The notes: generated from the sequence alone by a model not told the origin. DNA of 64,000 nt from Okapia johnstoni (GCA_024291935.2 CM044310.1:79854713-79918712), one strand, 5' to 3'. Shown: positions 10,263-21,462, counted from the stretch's first letter. Translations and numbers: made by a program.

Positions 10263-10690
10263 CAGTCAGTTCAGTTACTCAATCGTATCTGACTTTTTGG
10301 GACCCCATGGACTGCAGCATGCCAAGGCTTCCCTGTCCATCACCAACTCCCAGAGCTTGCTGAGTTGGTGATGCCATCCAACCATCTCGTCCAACGTTGT
10401 CCCCTTCTCCTCCTGCCTTCAATCTTTCCCAGCATCAAGGTCTTTTCCAGTGAGTCAGTTCTTCACATCAGATGGCCAAAGTACTGGAGTTTCGGCTTCA
10501 GCATCAGTCCTTCCAATGAATATTCAGGCCTGATTTTCTTTAGGATTGACTAGTTGGATCTCCTTGCAGTCCGAGGGACTCTCAAGAGTCTTCTCCAACA
10601 TCACAATTCAAAAGCATCGATTCTTCAGCACTCAGCTTTCTTTACGGTCCAACTCTCACATCTATATATGACTACTGGAAAAACCATAGT
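10263..10690 (-). mobile_element. BovB 3' fragment inside the LTR
   Basis: Antisense BovB from its tail ('cagtcagttcagttactc') through the C-terminal coding region to 'ctactggaaaaaccatag', where it is 5'-truncated. LTR sequence flanks both sides. A diverged duplication (ccacctcag / ccatctgag) is possible but weak. Confidence 0.9.
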
Positions 10691-10977
10691 CCATCCATCC
10701 AGGGAGGGGCCCCCTTCATGACACCATCTGAGACTAGATTAAAGGAGTGCAGGTCCTCCACACACCCTGATTCTTATCAGTACCCTGCCCTTGAATAAAC
10801 CCAAAAGTTTTATTGCCAGAAAATGCCTCATCAAATCCTCCAAGGTTGGAACAAACAGTTTTGGGGGCAAGAGCCTGCTATATCCCTCTTTTTCTGACAA
10901 AGCAATACAGTTATTCTTTCATACTTCACCCAAAACTCTCTCTCCAAGATTCAATTCTGTAGAAGTACACAGAAGCC

Positions 10978-12180
10978 ATGAACTTCCAGATGTTCAAGCT
11001 GGTTTTAGAAAAGGCAGAGGAACCAGAGATCAAATTGCCAACATCTGCTGGATCATCGAAAAGTAAGAGAGTTCCAAAAAAAACATCTACTTCTGCTTTA
11101 TTGACTATGCCAAAGCCTTTGACTGTGTGGATTACCACAAGCTGGAAAATTCTTCAAGAGATGGGAATACCAGACCACCTGACCTGTCTCTTGAGAAATC
11201 TGTATGCAGGTCAGGAAGCAATAGTTAGAACTGGACATGGAACAACAGAATGGTTCCAAATAGGGAAAGGAGTACGTCAAGGCTATATATTGTCATCCTG
11301 CTTATTCAACTTATATGCAGAGTACATCATGAGAAACGCTGGGTTGGATGAAGCACAAGCTGGAATCAAGATTGCCAGGAGAAATATCAATAACCTCAGA
11401 TATGCAGATGACACTACCCTTATGGCAGAAAGCAAAGAAGAACTAAAGAGCCTCTTGATGAAAGTGAAAAAGGAGAGTGAAAAAGTGGCTTAAAGCTCAA
11501 CATTCAGAAAACAAAGATCATGACATCTGGTCCCATCACTTCATGGCAAATAGATGAGGAAACAGTGAAAACAGTGACAGACTTTATTTTTGGGGGCTCC
11601 AAAATCACTGCTGATGGTGACTGCAGCCATGAAATTAAAAGATGCTTACTCCTTGGAAGAAAAGTTATGACCAACATAGATAGCATATTAAAAATCAGAG
11701 ACATTGCTTTGCCAACAAAGGTCCATGTAGTCAAGGTTATGGTTTTTCCAGTGGTCATGTATGGATGTGAGAGATGGATTATAAAGAAAGCTGAGCGCGG
11801 AAGAATTGATGCTTTTGAATTGTGGTGTTGGAGAAGACTCTTGAGAGTCCCTTGGACTGCAAGGAGATCCAACCAGTCCATTCTAAAGGAAATCAGTCTT
11901 GAATATTCATTGGAAGGACTGATGTTGAAGCTGAAACTCCAATATTTTGGCCACCCGATATGAAGAACTGACTCATTTGAAAAGACCCTGATTCTGGGAA
12001 AGATTGAAGGCGGACAGAGTAGGGGATGACAGAGGATGAGATGGTAGGATGGCATCACCAATTCAATGGACATGAGTTTGAGTAAACTCCAGGAGTTGGT
12101 GATGGACAGGGAGGCCTGGCCTGCTGCAGTCCATGGGGTCGCAAAGAGTCAGACATGACTGAGTGACTGAACTGAACTGA
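10978..12180 (+). mobile_element. 5'-truncated BovB with 11-bp target-site duplication
   Basis: It starts at 'atgaacttccagatg' in the reverse-transcriptase region and ends with 'gaactgaactga'. The perfect repeat acacagaagcc flanks it at 10967-10977 and 12181-12191. The YADD box is intact at 11401-11412, but frames break near 11493 and 11963. It is 1.2 kb long and truncated, as is usual for target-primed insertion. Confidence 0.96.
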
Positions 12181-12206
12181 ACACAGAAGCCGAGTTTTTG
12201 GCCTCA

Positions 12207-13140
12207 TGTTCTTCAACATGAGTGTGCTTTCCAGTTCACTGCATCCCTCCTCAGCCTTTCCTTCTCCAATTGGCCTGCTTCATGCAGTCACTCATCCTTT
12301 GTGGTCTTTTTGTGGCCCCCAACTCCTTGTTCATTTGTTTTGGGGCTGTGGAAACTCTAAAATGACTCACATATCACACATAGGATAAAATCTTGTATAT
12401 GATTTCAGGATACTTAGAATTACCCTGGATCCATCCACAGATGAGCCCCCTCCCTGAGATGCATGGACCCCTTCTATTGAAGATATTTTGGCACTCTGGA
12501 GTTGGGGGATTCTTTGCAATCTTCTGCTTCTCTGGGGTGGAGAAATCTCTGTCAGAGCTATCCACATATAACTGTGCACGTAGTTGTCATGCACAAGGTC
12601 AAGTGCCCATATCCTCAAAACAAAGAGTTGTCATAGCATACAGGGAAAATGATTAAGGGGAATTGGCATGACTATCTGAGGGAGCATCTCTAAGGTCTTT
12701 GACACTTTTTCCAAGGAATCTGAAAAGAGATTGTGTGTGGCCAGATTCTGGATAAACCCTAGACACAGGCATTGCTATTGAGCTGTTTCCTATCCTCATA
12801 GAAAAATACATTTGCTGAGAGAAAAGCCTCTTCCTGAGAGAAAAGGGGAAGAGGGTCCTTCCAAGAGGCTTAGAAGTGACTTTGCTCAGCAAATGGCTAT
12901 TTATCCTCTCAAGTGACTGACAATATCCATTAAAAATCACCTTTGTGACTAGATAAGAAGTTCTCTTAGTGGCTCCCTCCCCGGGGGAAGTGTGGGGAGC
13001 TGGCTTTTATCAGAGCTCATCTTCCCAGGGAGAGCAGAGAATGAGGAACCTGGAGACAGGGAGAACAGTGAGCTTGGTCACCAAGAGAACTGACTTCTAG
13101 CCCCATGAGATCATACTGTCAGCTAGGCTGCTTGTCGCAT
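12207..13140. other. Single-copy sequence, no feature recognised
   Basis: Nine hundred bases after the LTR. There is no primer-binding site just downstream of 12206, so this LTR is not also the 5' LTR of another provirus. Overlapping open frames of 60-95 codons occur on both strands near 12370-12940 without recognisable domains. Confidence 0.4.
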
Positions 13141-13144
13141 GTAA

Positions 13145-13290
13145 ATCTGATGCAAGCCTATGAGTTAGATCCTCTTATTCCTGTTTTACAAATATAGACA
13201 CTGAGGCCCAGAAAGGTAAGGTATTTGCCACAGGTCACAAAGCTTGGAGGCCATGGGTCAGGCCAACCCGACTCTGTCAAATACAGTCTT
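13145..13290 (+). mobile_element. MIR SINE
   Basis: The MIR core is clear: 'attcctgttttacaaatatag', 'actgaggcccagaaaggtaag' and 'ccacaggtcacaaagctt'. Confidence 0.85.
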
Positions 13291-13299
13291 ACCTACAAT

Positions 13300-13745
13300 G
13301 CTGAGAGTTGCTCAGGTGTGTGAGTAGGTGAGACTCAGGCTCCCCATATCAGCGTGAGTCATACTTGGTGGTGAAGGGAGGAGGAGATGCCAGCCGACTC
13401 CTGCAGCATCTCCTCCCTGAGCTCAGCACCACAGAGCAGCGACTTCTCCTATGAGAGGAGCCATAGAAATTGCCTAAAGGAGCCCCAAAGGGATTCTGTT
13501 CAAAACAGGAAGCAGACAGTCAACCTAAACTGTCTCCCTGAAGGTGTGAAAACTCTTGGCTCTGACTTAATATCTAGCTACCTTAACGTAGCACCTAAAC
13601 TCTGCAAGGTCCCTGCTCTGACATCATTTCATTTTCCTCTGAAATAACCTTGGAGCATTGTACATTTATTTCACCCACTTTTCTGTTTATACATTATCTT
13701 TCATTAATAAAAAGGTAAAAGAATTGACGTATACAAGTCAAGTTG
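13300..13745. other. Single-copy sequence with an unrecognised 86-codon open frame
   Basis: An open frame at 13387-13647 (+) begins with a Ser-rich segment. I recognise no domain, and there is no splice or promoter context. It may be chance. The rest is AT-rich. Confidence 0.25.
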
Positions 13746-13749
13746 GGCA

Positions 13750-13815
13750 GCTGGTATTATTTATTTTTTGCAGATGAGGAAACAGAGGCACATAAGTTGT
13801 GTGCTTTGACCAAAC
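13750..13815 (+). mobile_element. Partial MIR
   Basis: 'gcagatgaggaaacagaggcac' followed by 'ttgtgtgctttgaccaaa' is the centre of the MIR consensus. Ends are lost. Confidence 0.65.
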
Positions 13816-14045
13816 AGGGCTTCTCTTTGTACAGGATTTTTGCTGTTTAATGAACTCAGCAGAGAAGTGTGGCCAAACTGTCCATGGGCTTCATCTACTG
13901 GAGGAAAGATACGCTTTTCTGTTTTGCAAAAAGGTGCTGTTTGAGTTAGGGGCAGCCCAGTGCCTGGGGTGGGAAGGTGGGCCAATAACATTGCTGGGAA
14001 GAGAGGCCAGGTCTCCAGACTCCTGCAGCTCATCTATCATACCCT

Positions 14046-14494
14046 TGAAACTGAGCGGGACCCTGTGGGGCTCCTGGGCATAGAAGCCCTTCTGTCCCTT
14101 GTTTCTTATTGGTAGGGGGTACACTCCAGCCTCCATGACCCTCCCTGAGTTCCAAAGGGTGGATTTGAACAGTTGCTAGTCAAGGGAAGAACAGCCAAGA
14201 AACCACCTGAAGCAAGATTAGAGGAACCAGAGAAGCTCACTGAGAAGATTGCCTGAGACTGGATTAGAGGAATGCAGTCCCTGCACACAACCTGATCTTG
14301 TTAGCAACCCCCACCCCTGAACTATTGCTGTAAGACTCCTCATCAAACACTCCCAGGCTGGGACATACAGTGTTTTGGGACAGGAGCCTGCTGAGTCCCC
14401 CTTTGCCTGGCAAAGCAATGAAGCTATTTTTTATACTTCTCCTAAAATTCTGTCTCTGAGATTTGATTTGGTGCACAGAGATCAAGCTTTCAGC
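14046..14494 (+). mobile_element. Family-A solo LTR (copy 4)
   Basis: It begins 'tgaaactgagcggg', matching the start of copy 3, and ends 'ctttcagca', matching copy 1. It carries the 'ttgcctggcaaagcaatg' block near 14403. About 0.2 kb of the middle seen in copy 3 is missing. No polypurine tract precedes it and no duplication is clear, so it is a solo LTR. Confidence 0.78.
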
Positions 14495-15550
14495 ATCACC
14501 GTCTGTCCATGCCTCTTGTCCCTATCTACCCTCAGCTGCCCTCAGTCTCTGCCTGCAGCCCTCAACCTTGCCTTCTACATCTAACAGCCTAGGAGAGAAA
14601 AGGAAAAAAAAAATAATGCAAAGGGAGGTCAAGTGGAAATGAAAACAGAAACGTAATGAGCTGTAAAAAAAAAGCCTCAGTGGCTTCCTCAGGCTGGGAC
14701 AGAAAGGTATGCAAATAGAAGGAGAAGGAACTCTCTCCCTGAAGCTCTTTAAAAGAAGAAATCTGCTGTTTACTGATGCCTCTGGGTTCCTGGCACCCTA
14801 CCAGGTGCAGCAAAAGGTTGCTCTCTAACTGGTAATTTGATGATTTCTTTTTATGTCCCTGTTTCCCTGAAGTGGGTTTATTCACTCCATCTTGGTGCCT
14901 TGGAGTTTCCACCTGCTGCTTCCTGCAGACTAGAGGCTCCCTGGTCCTCGCTTCCTTTCCCTCCATGCTTTCTGTTCCCCTAGACAGACAACAGTGCCCC
15001 TGCTTGGTGGGATTTCCTGTGCTCCCAGAGGCTCTGGGCACCTGGAAGGAGGGGACCAGGGAGGACAAGGCCCTCCTTTTATGCAGCCTCCCCCGGCTTA
15101 GGCTCATTCCCATTTGCACCAAAGTGTGTTTTCTCCCTATAGACCACCCAGAATTAGTCCTCCTGCCCAGCGGTACTCGGATTCCTTCCAGGAGTTTCCT
15201 CTCTCCCAGCCTTTGCCACATTAGGGACAGGTTTATTCCAGGTCCTGCTTCCCACTGCAGAAACCTAGGTGCACAGAGCCTTTCTTTTGCTCCCCATGCC
15301 TTGATTTGCTGGGGACTGGCCAATGGAACAGGACTTCTTGGGAGTTAGAACACATGAACAGAGGGGATGGTTGGTGTCCCACGCAGACTGTTCAGGTGCA
15401 AAAAGGGTTCCCAATGCCCATCTCCTGATGTTCTGGTGCCCTCGTGTTTCCCGCCCTTTCCCACACCCACTGCTCCACCGATTCCACTAGTGCCTTGATA
15501 TCCTCAACCGAGCCCCTTTGTTTGTGTTGCTTGCAGCCAAGGACCCTGAC
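14495..15550. other. Single-copy sequence with long open frames on both strands
   Basis: A 244-codon frame on minus (14589-15323) overlaps a 158-codon frame on plus (14872-15348). Neither has a recognised domain. The minus frame starts Trp/Arg-rich and ends in a Phe-rich tail produced by the A/T-rich 14600-14660 stretch, which looks non-coding. Composition is GC-richer than its neighbours. Not called as a gene. Confidence 0.3.
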
Positions 15551-15930
15551 TTAGTCAGCTCAGGCTGCCATAACAGAACACCACGGACTAGGTGGCTTAA
15601 ACAGCAGACATTTATTTCTCACTACTCTGGAGGTGAAAATTCTAGTCTAAGTTGCCTGCAGATTCTGTCCTTGGTGAGGGCCCTCGACCCCGCTTGCAGA
15701 CAGCTTTCCCCTCACTGTGTGTTCACCTGACCTCCTCTTGTGTGCGTCTGGAGACAGAGCTTGCTTGTCTCTTCCTCTTCTTCTAAGGGTCTAATCTAAT
15801 AGTAAAGTTAGAGCCCTCATGACTTGATCTAAACCTAGCTACCTCCAAAGATCCGCTTTCTCATACCATTGCATTTGGGAGTTAAGGCTTCCACATATGG
15901 ATTTTGAGGGGACATAAACATTCACCCCCC
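15551..15930 (-). mobile_element. MaLR-type LTR (MLT1/MST-like)
   Basis: The complement ends with the familiar 'ccataacagaacacca' / 'ctaggtggcttaaacag' blocks, followed by 'tctctggaggtg', 'ttggtgagggccctcg' and 'gacataaacattcaccc'. It is old and diverged. Confidence 0.7.
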
Positions 15931-16260
15931 AAAACCCAGTATTGAACCAACCCTCAATTTGCAGGCTTAGTATGTTGCAGTAGCCCAGTGATAAGCAGTG
16001 CTTCCTTGCCATTTTATTCTGAGTAAACAGTGCTGTGGACACAGCTCCCCTGCTCTTGCAGCTTTCTGATTCTCTCTCCAGGGCTTCCCTTGCCACCTTG
16101 CATTTGCCTAGAGGCTTCCTGAAGGCGGCATCTCTTTAGCTCCCACCTTCCAGTTTCTTCAGACAGATACCCACACACTTTTATTTTTAGGAGGTAACAA
16201 CAAAACTCAGCTTAGGAAATCTTTAAAAGAATTAAAACTCAAGTTCTCTTTGATCTTGTG
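15931..16260. other. Single-copy sequence, no feature recognised
   Basis: Nothing beyond short chance frames. Confidence 0.4.
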
Positions 16261-16261
16261 G

Positions 16262-16423
16262 AATCAGACCTCTGCCTGGCAGTCTCCTAACTGTGTAGCT
16301 TTTGGCAAGTTACTGAGTCGTCCATGCCTTCAGATTCTCATCTAATCTATGCAATAATAATATCCCTGTCTTGGAAGTTTTGTGAAGAGCAAATGAGGTG
16401 ACAAAGTAAGGTGCTTAGTGTAT
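16262..16423 (+). mobile_element. MIR SINE
   Basis: 'aactgtgtagcttttggcaagttac', 'ccttcagattctcatctaat' and 'aagagcaaatgaggtgac' are MIR blocks in order. Confidence 0.8.
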
Positions 16424-16431
16424 TGCTTAAC

Positions 16432-16662
16432 CTATATGTATGTGTGTGTTAAGTTGCTCCAGTTGTGTCTGACTCTTTGCGACCCCGTGGACTGTAGCCT
16501 ACCAGGTTCCTCTGTCCATGGAATTCTCTAGGTGAGAATATTGGAGTGGGTTGCCATTTCTTACTCCAGGGGGTCTTCTCAACCCAGGGACTGAACCTGT
16601 GTCTCTTACATCTCCTGCACTGGCAGGCGAGTTCTTTACCACTAGCACCGCCTGGTAAGCCC
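16432..16662 (-). mobile_element. Bov-tA SINE
   Basis: Antisense Bov-tA: BovA part at 16450-16560, tRNA-derived head at 16560-16662. An 8-bp duplication, tgcttaac, lies at 16424-16431 and 16663-16670. It is somewhat diverged. Confidence 0.92.
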
Positions 16663-16670
16663 TGCTTAAC

Positions 16671-17671
16671 ACATAATCACTTAACAAATATGAGCTGCTA
16701 TGTGAGAGTTGTGTTATTAGAGGAGCGTTTGTGGCTATAGGGTCTTTTTACTGCCCCCTACCCATGATCTTTGATGATTCAGGAAGGTCTCTTTTCAGCC
16801 TCTTTGCCCATCCTCTTTTAAGTTATGAGGATGAAACACCTAAGTCTTTGCCCTGCCTTGGGAATAACATTCCACCCTGGCCCTGAGCATCCCCTCTGTG
16901 CACCCAGCCTGGCCACACAAGGACAGCTCCTGGGTGAGTCCATGCACCTCTGGTGTCCTGCACTGGATACAAGGCATGATGATGTAGTCTATCTTCTTAG
17001 TCTCTCTATGCTCTGTGAACAAAGTCCTCTCCCGTTAGCCCCTGAGAGCTTTAGGCTTTTCTGCAGCATCTCAGCTTCTTTTCATTCACCTTTGCTGAAA
17101 ATTCTACAGCTGCCTGCTCCTGCAACCCACCTCCTCCAGGAAATGTTCTCTGAGTAGTTGACGGCACAGTGATGTTTCTCCCCAGAGATTCAGCCTACTC
17201 ACAAGCCCACTGCTCATCTTCACGGGCCTAAGGAAGAAACTGCCTCTAAAGGCTAGAACTGCTGGGGCCTGTGGGGACAGCGCCAGCGAGGAGAGAGGGA
17301 AGAGTTTCCCAACCTCCTTCCTAGTGCAGTGTTCTACGGTCCTAATGCAAATTCTTAGAACTCAGAATTCCAAGAAAAATCAAACAATCTCCTACCTTCA
17401 CTGAAGACAGCCTCATATTGTCATTGATATTATATGACATCGGTCACATGGCTGGAGCAGAAAGAGGAACCAGAGTTGAGTCTTCTTTCCCCTGGTCAGA
17501 TACATAGCTAGAGGAGTCATTCTCTCTCTAAGCAAGCCCATTCTCAAAAGTAGCGTGGCTTTGATTCTCTTACTCTGTTTTTATCTTTCTGTCCGTCTGT
17601 CTCTTGCACTGTGAAAGCAAAGGCCAGTCTGTCCAAGATGCAAATAGAACATTAACAGGCCTATAGAGAGA
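16671..17671. other. Single-copy sequence, no feature recognised
   Basis: One kilobase with a 110-codon open frame (16825-17157, +) that has no domain I recognise. No repeat core is visible. Confidence 0.35.
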
Positions 17672-17753
17672 ACTATAGAGAAGGTGGTTGGGGAAGGGGG
17701 TTGGGATTTCCTACTATAGAGAAGGTGGTTGGGGAAGGGGGTTGGGATCTCCT
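17672..17753. repeat. Tandem duplication, two 41-bp units
   Basis: Units at 17672-17712 and 17713-17753 are identical except for one T/C difference (ggatttcct / ggatctcct). The unit contains the G-rich run 'ggttggggaagggggttggg'. Confidence 0.95.
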
Positions 17754-18910
17754 GATTCCTCTCCTATGGTCCCAGTCCTGCTCACTGATTGCTGGAAACT
17801 GGCTTTGCCTCAGCTTGAAACATGGTATGTTTCCTTCCCTGCATCCTGGAGCTTCTTTTTGAGTTGGGTTAACTCCTCATCAGCATCACTGCTTTGATGA
17901 TATTAACTGTTCTGAAGACAGTGAGGCTCAGATCCATCCATTTGACTTATTCTTAAGGGTTCTCATACTCTCAGGAGTTAAATAATTGGTTTTAAGGGTA
18001 CAAATTCACAGACTACAGATGCTATTAGAAGAAGTCAAGAGTTTCTTGTCCCCCTGAATGCAAGGAGAGTACTTATTCAGAATCAGGGACACTTCTTACA
18101 TTTTTCTTAGTGTTTATAAATAGTTGAAGACTTTTCAGATGTGTTGGATTTTCATCCTTTTGTGAATTGAAGCAATATGTGAGCTTGATTTGGGGTCTCT
18201 GGTGTATAAGAGGGCCACATTTTAAAATGTTAAAAGGCTCTTTAATAAAAGATGAAAGAATAAGCAAGTGAAGTAGTGAAGAGGTTTTGCCTTTTTTTTT
18301 TTTTTTCCCAGTTAAGGAACTTGGAATTCTGAACAGTTACATGTGAAATTCAGCTGCAGCATATCTGGATATAAATAATACATTGGAATTTTTATGTAGT
18401 TAAGCATTACAGGAGTCGGACAAGCTCTGCAAGGATTTGCATTTAATTCTGTTTTCTAAAAAATGTGCTAACTAAAAATAAAAGAATTTGGGGCATGTAA
18501 AGTTACTAAGACAGTAAGGAGAATTTGTGGCAGAAATGATCTGTTTAATTTAATGCCTCTATCTCAAACCATTCTTGGGTTTATTTATAGGAAAAGGTCA
18601 CCTGGGGGTGGGAGAAGGAGGATGCTGCTTTGAATGATGAGGCAGGACGTTGCCTGGGCCTTCAGTTATGTCCCATCTTACTCTTCCCCTTGCTCTCTCC
18701 AGAACCAGCTCTCCTTTTGCTAAACGATACTAGAGAAACATTCCTATAGCCATTGAGGACACCAGTGAGGGCCAAGCAGAGGGTAAGAGGACAGGAGTAG
18801 GTGAGGAAGGCTTGGAGACTCCAGTCCCTTTGCCCTCACCTTCACCTTGATCCATCATTTGGGGCTTCTTCCTTCTTGTAGGCAGGACAATTCTGAGTCT
18901 ATTGGTGACC
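17754..18910. other. Single-copy AT-rich sequence
   Basis: It holds a T run near 18292-18306 and an octamer-like atttgcat near 18436. No gene or repeat core is recognised. Confidence 0.35.
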
Positions 18911-19280
18911 GTATTAGTTTGCTATGGCTGCCATAACAAATACCACAGGCCGGGTGGCTCAGACAACAGAATTTGATCCTCCCAGTTCTGGAGGCTGGAA
19001 GTCCATGGTCAAGATGTTGGCAGGATTGGCCTCTCCTAAGGTTTCTCTCCTTGGCTTGCAGTTGCTGCCTTCTCGCTGTGTCCTCATCTGGCTTTTTCTC
19101 TGTGCACACGTGTTGCTGGGTCACTTCCTCTTCTTTGTAAGACCCCAGTCCTACTGGATCAGGGCTCCACCCTTGTGACCCCATTTAACCTTAATTCCTC
19201 TTTAAAGGCTCAGCCTCCAAATACGGTTAGCTGGGGTTAAAGCTTTGTTGCATTTGAGCCACACAATTCAGTCCATAACA
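18911..19280 (-). mobile_element. MaLR-type LTR (MLT1/MST-like)
   Basis: It opens 'gtattagtttgctatggctgcc' and runs through 'agttctggaggctggaagtcc', 'ggcttgcag', 'tcagggctccaccc' and 'cacaattcagtccataaca'. These are the standard blocks of such an LTR in antisense. Confidence 0.75.
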
Positions 19281-19804
19281 TGGTAGAGGTGCTGAGTTGG
19301 GGTATTCTCAGAGAGTATCTTGAATCCAGTCCTCTTTCCCTCCCCTTTATGTTGCCTAGTATATTATACAAACTTATAGGTCTTGGTTCATCCTGCAATA
19401 AAAGATGGAATTACGAAGTGATATTTATGATCTGTCTCAGTGCTGGAGTTCCAGCTAATCCTCCAGATTCATACTCACCAGACATGTATGTTTCTGGGAT
19501 TTAGACCAGCTCCATTTCCATCTGACTCTGAAATTTTGGGAAACTTTCAACCAGTCCAATAAAAGATATATATTCTAAACTCTATGCTGGGCACTGGTGA
19601 CACACCCAGCTCTTTTCATAAGGAGATGCCAGGCAGGTAAAACAAAGGTTGCTATGAATATAAGTGGTGGCTTAGAGGTGGGAAAGAGGCTTAGGGACCC
19701 AACTCTGCCCTGGAGAGATGGGGTAACACTCACTGTATGCATCCATTCTCTATGCCAAGTGCCCAGACAGCTTGATGCAGCTGACCAGCCACACTCTGTG
19801 CCTC
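19281..19804. other. Single-copy sequence, no feature recognised
   Basis: Open frames of 74 and 89 codons have no recognised content. Confidence 0.35.
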
Positions 19805-20512
19805 AGACATACATCATCTCCTTTAGTCACATGATCTCACTGTGGCATAGGTGTGACTTTTTTTAAATTGAAGCGAATTTTACAGAGCATAAAATTTGCT
19901 ACTTTAAGAGAATTCTATTCAGCTTTCAGTATGTTCACAATGTTGCTTAACCATCACCGCTATCTAATTCCAAACATTTTTATCACCTCAAAAAGAAACT
20001 GTCACCTTCCCTTCCCACCACCCCAACCACTAATCTAAATTTTCTTTCTCTATGAATATGCCTGTTCTGGACATTTCACATAAGTGGAATCATACAACAT
20101 GTGTCTTTATGTGTCTAACTTATTTCATGTAACATGATGTTTTTAAGGTTCAGCCATATTGTTGTGTGTATCCAGTCCTTTTCATGCCTGAGTAATATTC
20201 CATTTTATTGCTATACCACATTTTGTTTATCAAGTCATCAATTGATGGAGATTTAGGTTGTTTCTACTTTGGATATTATGAATAATATTGCTATGAACAT
20301 TTACATAAAAGTTTTTGTCTGAATGTTTGTTTTTACTTCTCTTTTTAGCACATGTGTAGGAGTGGCATCTCTGGGTCATATGATAACTCTACATTTTGAG
20401 GGACTACTACTTTTATTCTCATTTAACAGATAAGCACGTTGTAGAGCTGGGACTCCAACCCAGGACCTCTCATTCTAGAGCCCATGCACTGACTCTCTAC
20501 CACACTACCTTA
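19805..20512 (+). mobile_element. MIR split by an antisense L1 3' end
   Basis: MIR pieces at 19805-19856 ('tcacatgatctcactgtggcatagg') and 20403-20512 ('attctcatttaacagataag', 'gagctgggactccaacccag') belong to one element. Between them (about 19857-20400) lies L1 3'-UTR in antisense, recognisable by 'taagtggaatcatacaac', 'gagtaatattccattttatt' and 'gtggcatctctgggtcatatg'. Confidence 0.75.
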
Positions 20513-20730
20513 GAGGTGATGCTTGAGCTGGATTCTGAAGGACTAAAAGTTATCCTGGTTGATGGTGGCAGGAAGGGCATTCTGGGCAGATGTGTTAAGT
20601 CCTAGAAGCATAAGAGAGTTTCTTTGCATTTGTAGCAAGTGGTAGTTGAGGGTGTCTAGAGCATTAATTTTTGTGGGAAGAGTTGCCAGGGTAGAGGTGG
20701 AAGGAGCCAGACCCCAAAGGCCTTGCATCC
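20513..20730 (+). mobile_element. Ancient mammal-wide interspersed repeat, segment 3
   Basis: 'gagctggattctgaaggac' and 'ggcaggaagggcattctgggcag' are blocks of the old repeat also seen at 1800-2050 and 6385-6620. Confidence 0.5.
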
Positions 20731-20749
20731 CATGCTCAGAAGTTGAGGG

Positions 20750-21140
20750 CAGAAAGATGTTAAGCAGAAGAATAAGTATGAAAAATACATGTAAATTAAA
20801 GAATGAAAGCCATTTCTGAAATGAAAAGGCAAACACACCAACAAAAAATATTTGCCAGCCACATGACACTGGGTTAATAGTTTCCTTACATAAGGAGCTC
20901 CTAAAACTGATTATGAAAACATTTAAAACCAAACTAGATAAATGGGCAAAGGACATGAACAGATGATTCACAAAATAAGAAATGCAAAGCAGTAAACAAA
21001 CATATGGAAAAATGTGTAACTTCCAGTATAATCAAAGACATGCAAATTCAAACAACAGTAAGGGAACCATTCTTTGCCTATGAGATTAGTAAATGTTTGT
21101 CAAAATGAAAATGAGTTATTCTGGCAAGAGTGAGCTACAA
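20750..21140 (+). mobile_element. Old L1, end of ORF2
   Basis: 'atgggcaaaggacatgaacag', 'atgaaaatgagttattctgg' and related blocks are the C-terminal ORF2 region of an L1M element, without open frame. Confidence 0.7.
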
Positions 21141-21462
21141 GAGGAATTCCTTCATATCTTCAGTATGTTCAAATCCCGGATGCCAAATGCTCCTTTCCCT
21201 GTAACTCTGTATTTCCAGTTCTAGTCATCAGCTCTCTAAGAAGCTACATCTGTATGTTGTTGGAAATAAAGAAAAATATTGAAACAAGAAGTTACAAGGT
21301 ACAGATGACCAAAGTTGAAAATACCATTCCCATGTGAACACCAGGAAAACTGTCTGGCCCCAACTTCTTGTTAGAGGTCCAGAACTATCCCAGGCCAAAC
21401 TGTTCATTGCTTTGTCCAAATCTGCTTTGCCACATCCATTTTCATTTTCTCCAGTGGTGAAA
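21141..21462. other. Single-copy sequence, no feature recognised
   Basis: No gene or repeat core is visible in this 320-bp stretch. Confidence 0.35.

Larger units (their letters stand above)
9884..12206 (+). mobile_element. Family-A 3' LTR (copy 3), split by two BovB insertions
   Basis: The LTR begins 'tgaaaccaagcagg' right after the polypurine tract. It continues to about 10262, resumes at 10691-10977 (with aataaa near 10794) and ends near 12206 (gagtttttggcctca). Net length without insertions is about 0.68 kb, longer than copy 4, which has an internal deletion. A BovB fragment in antisense (10263-10690) and one in sense (10978-12180) interrupt it. Confidence 0.8.

Noticed and set aside
11504..12073. 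189-codon minus-strand open frame
   Set aside because: It is the antisense shadow of the BovB C-terminal region at 10978-12180.
12207..14045. LTRs at 9884 and 14046 as the two ends of a plus-strand provirus
   Set aside because: No primer-binding site follows 12206, no polypurine tract precedes 14046, and no gag, pol or env remains between them; the env relic and polypurine tract lie before the first LTR.
14872..15348. 158-codon plus frame as a secreted protein
   Set aside because: It has no cleavable signal peptide pattern, no domain, and lies over a longer frame on the other strand; no evidence decides between them.
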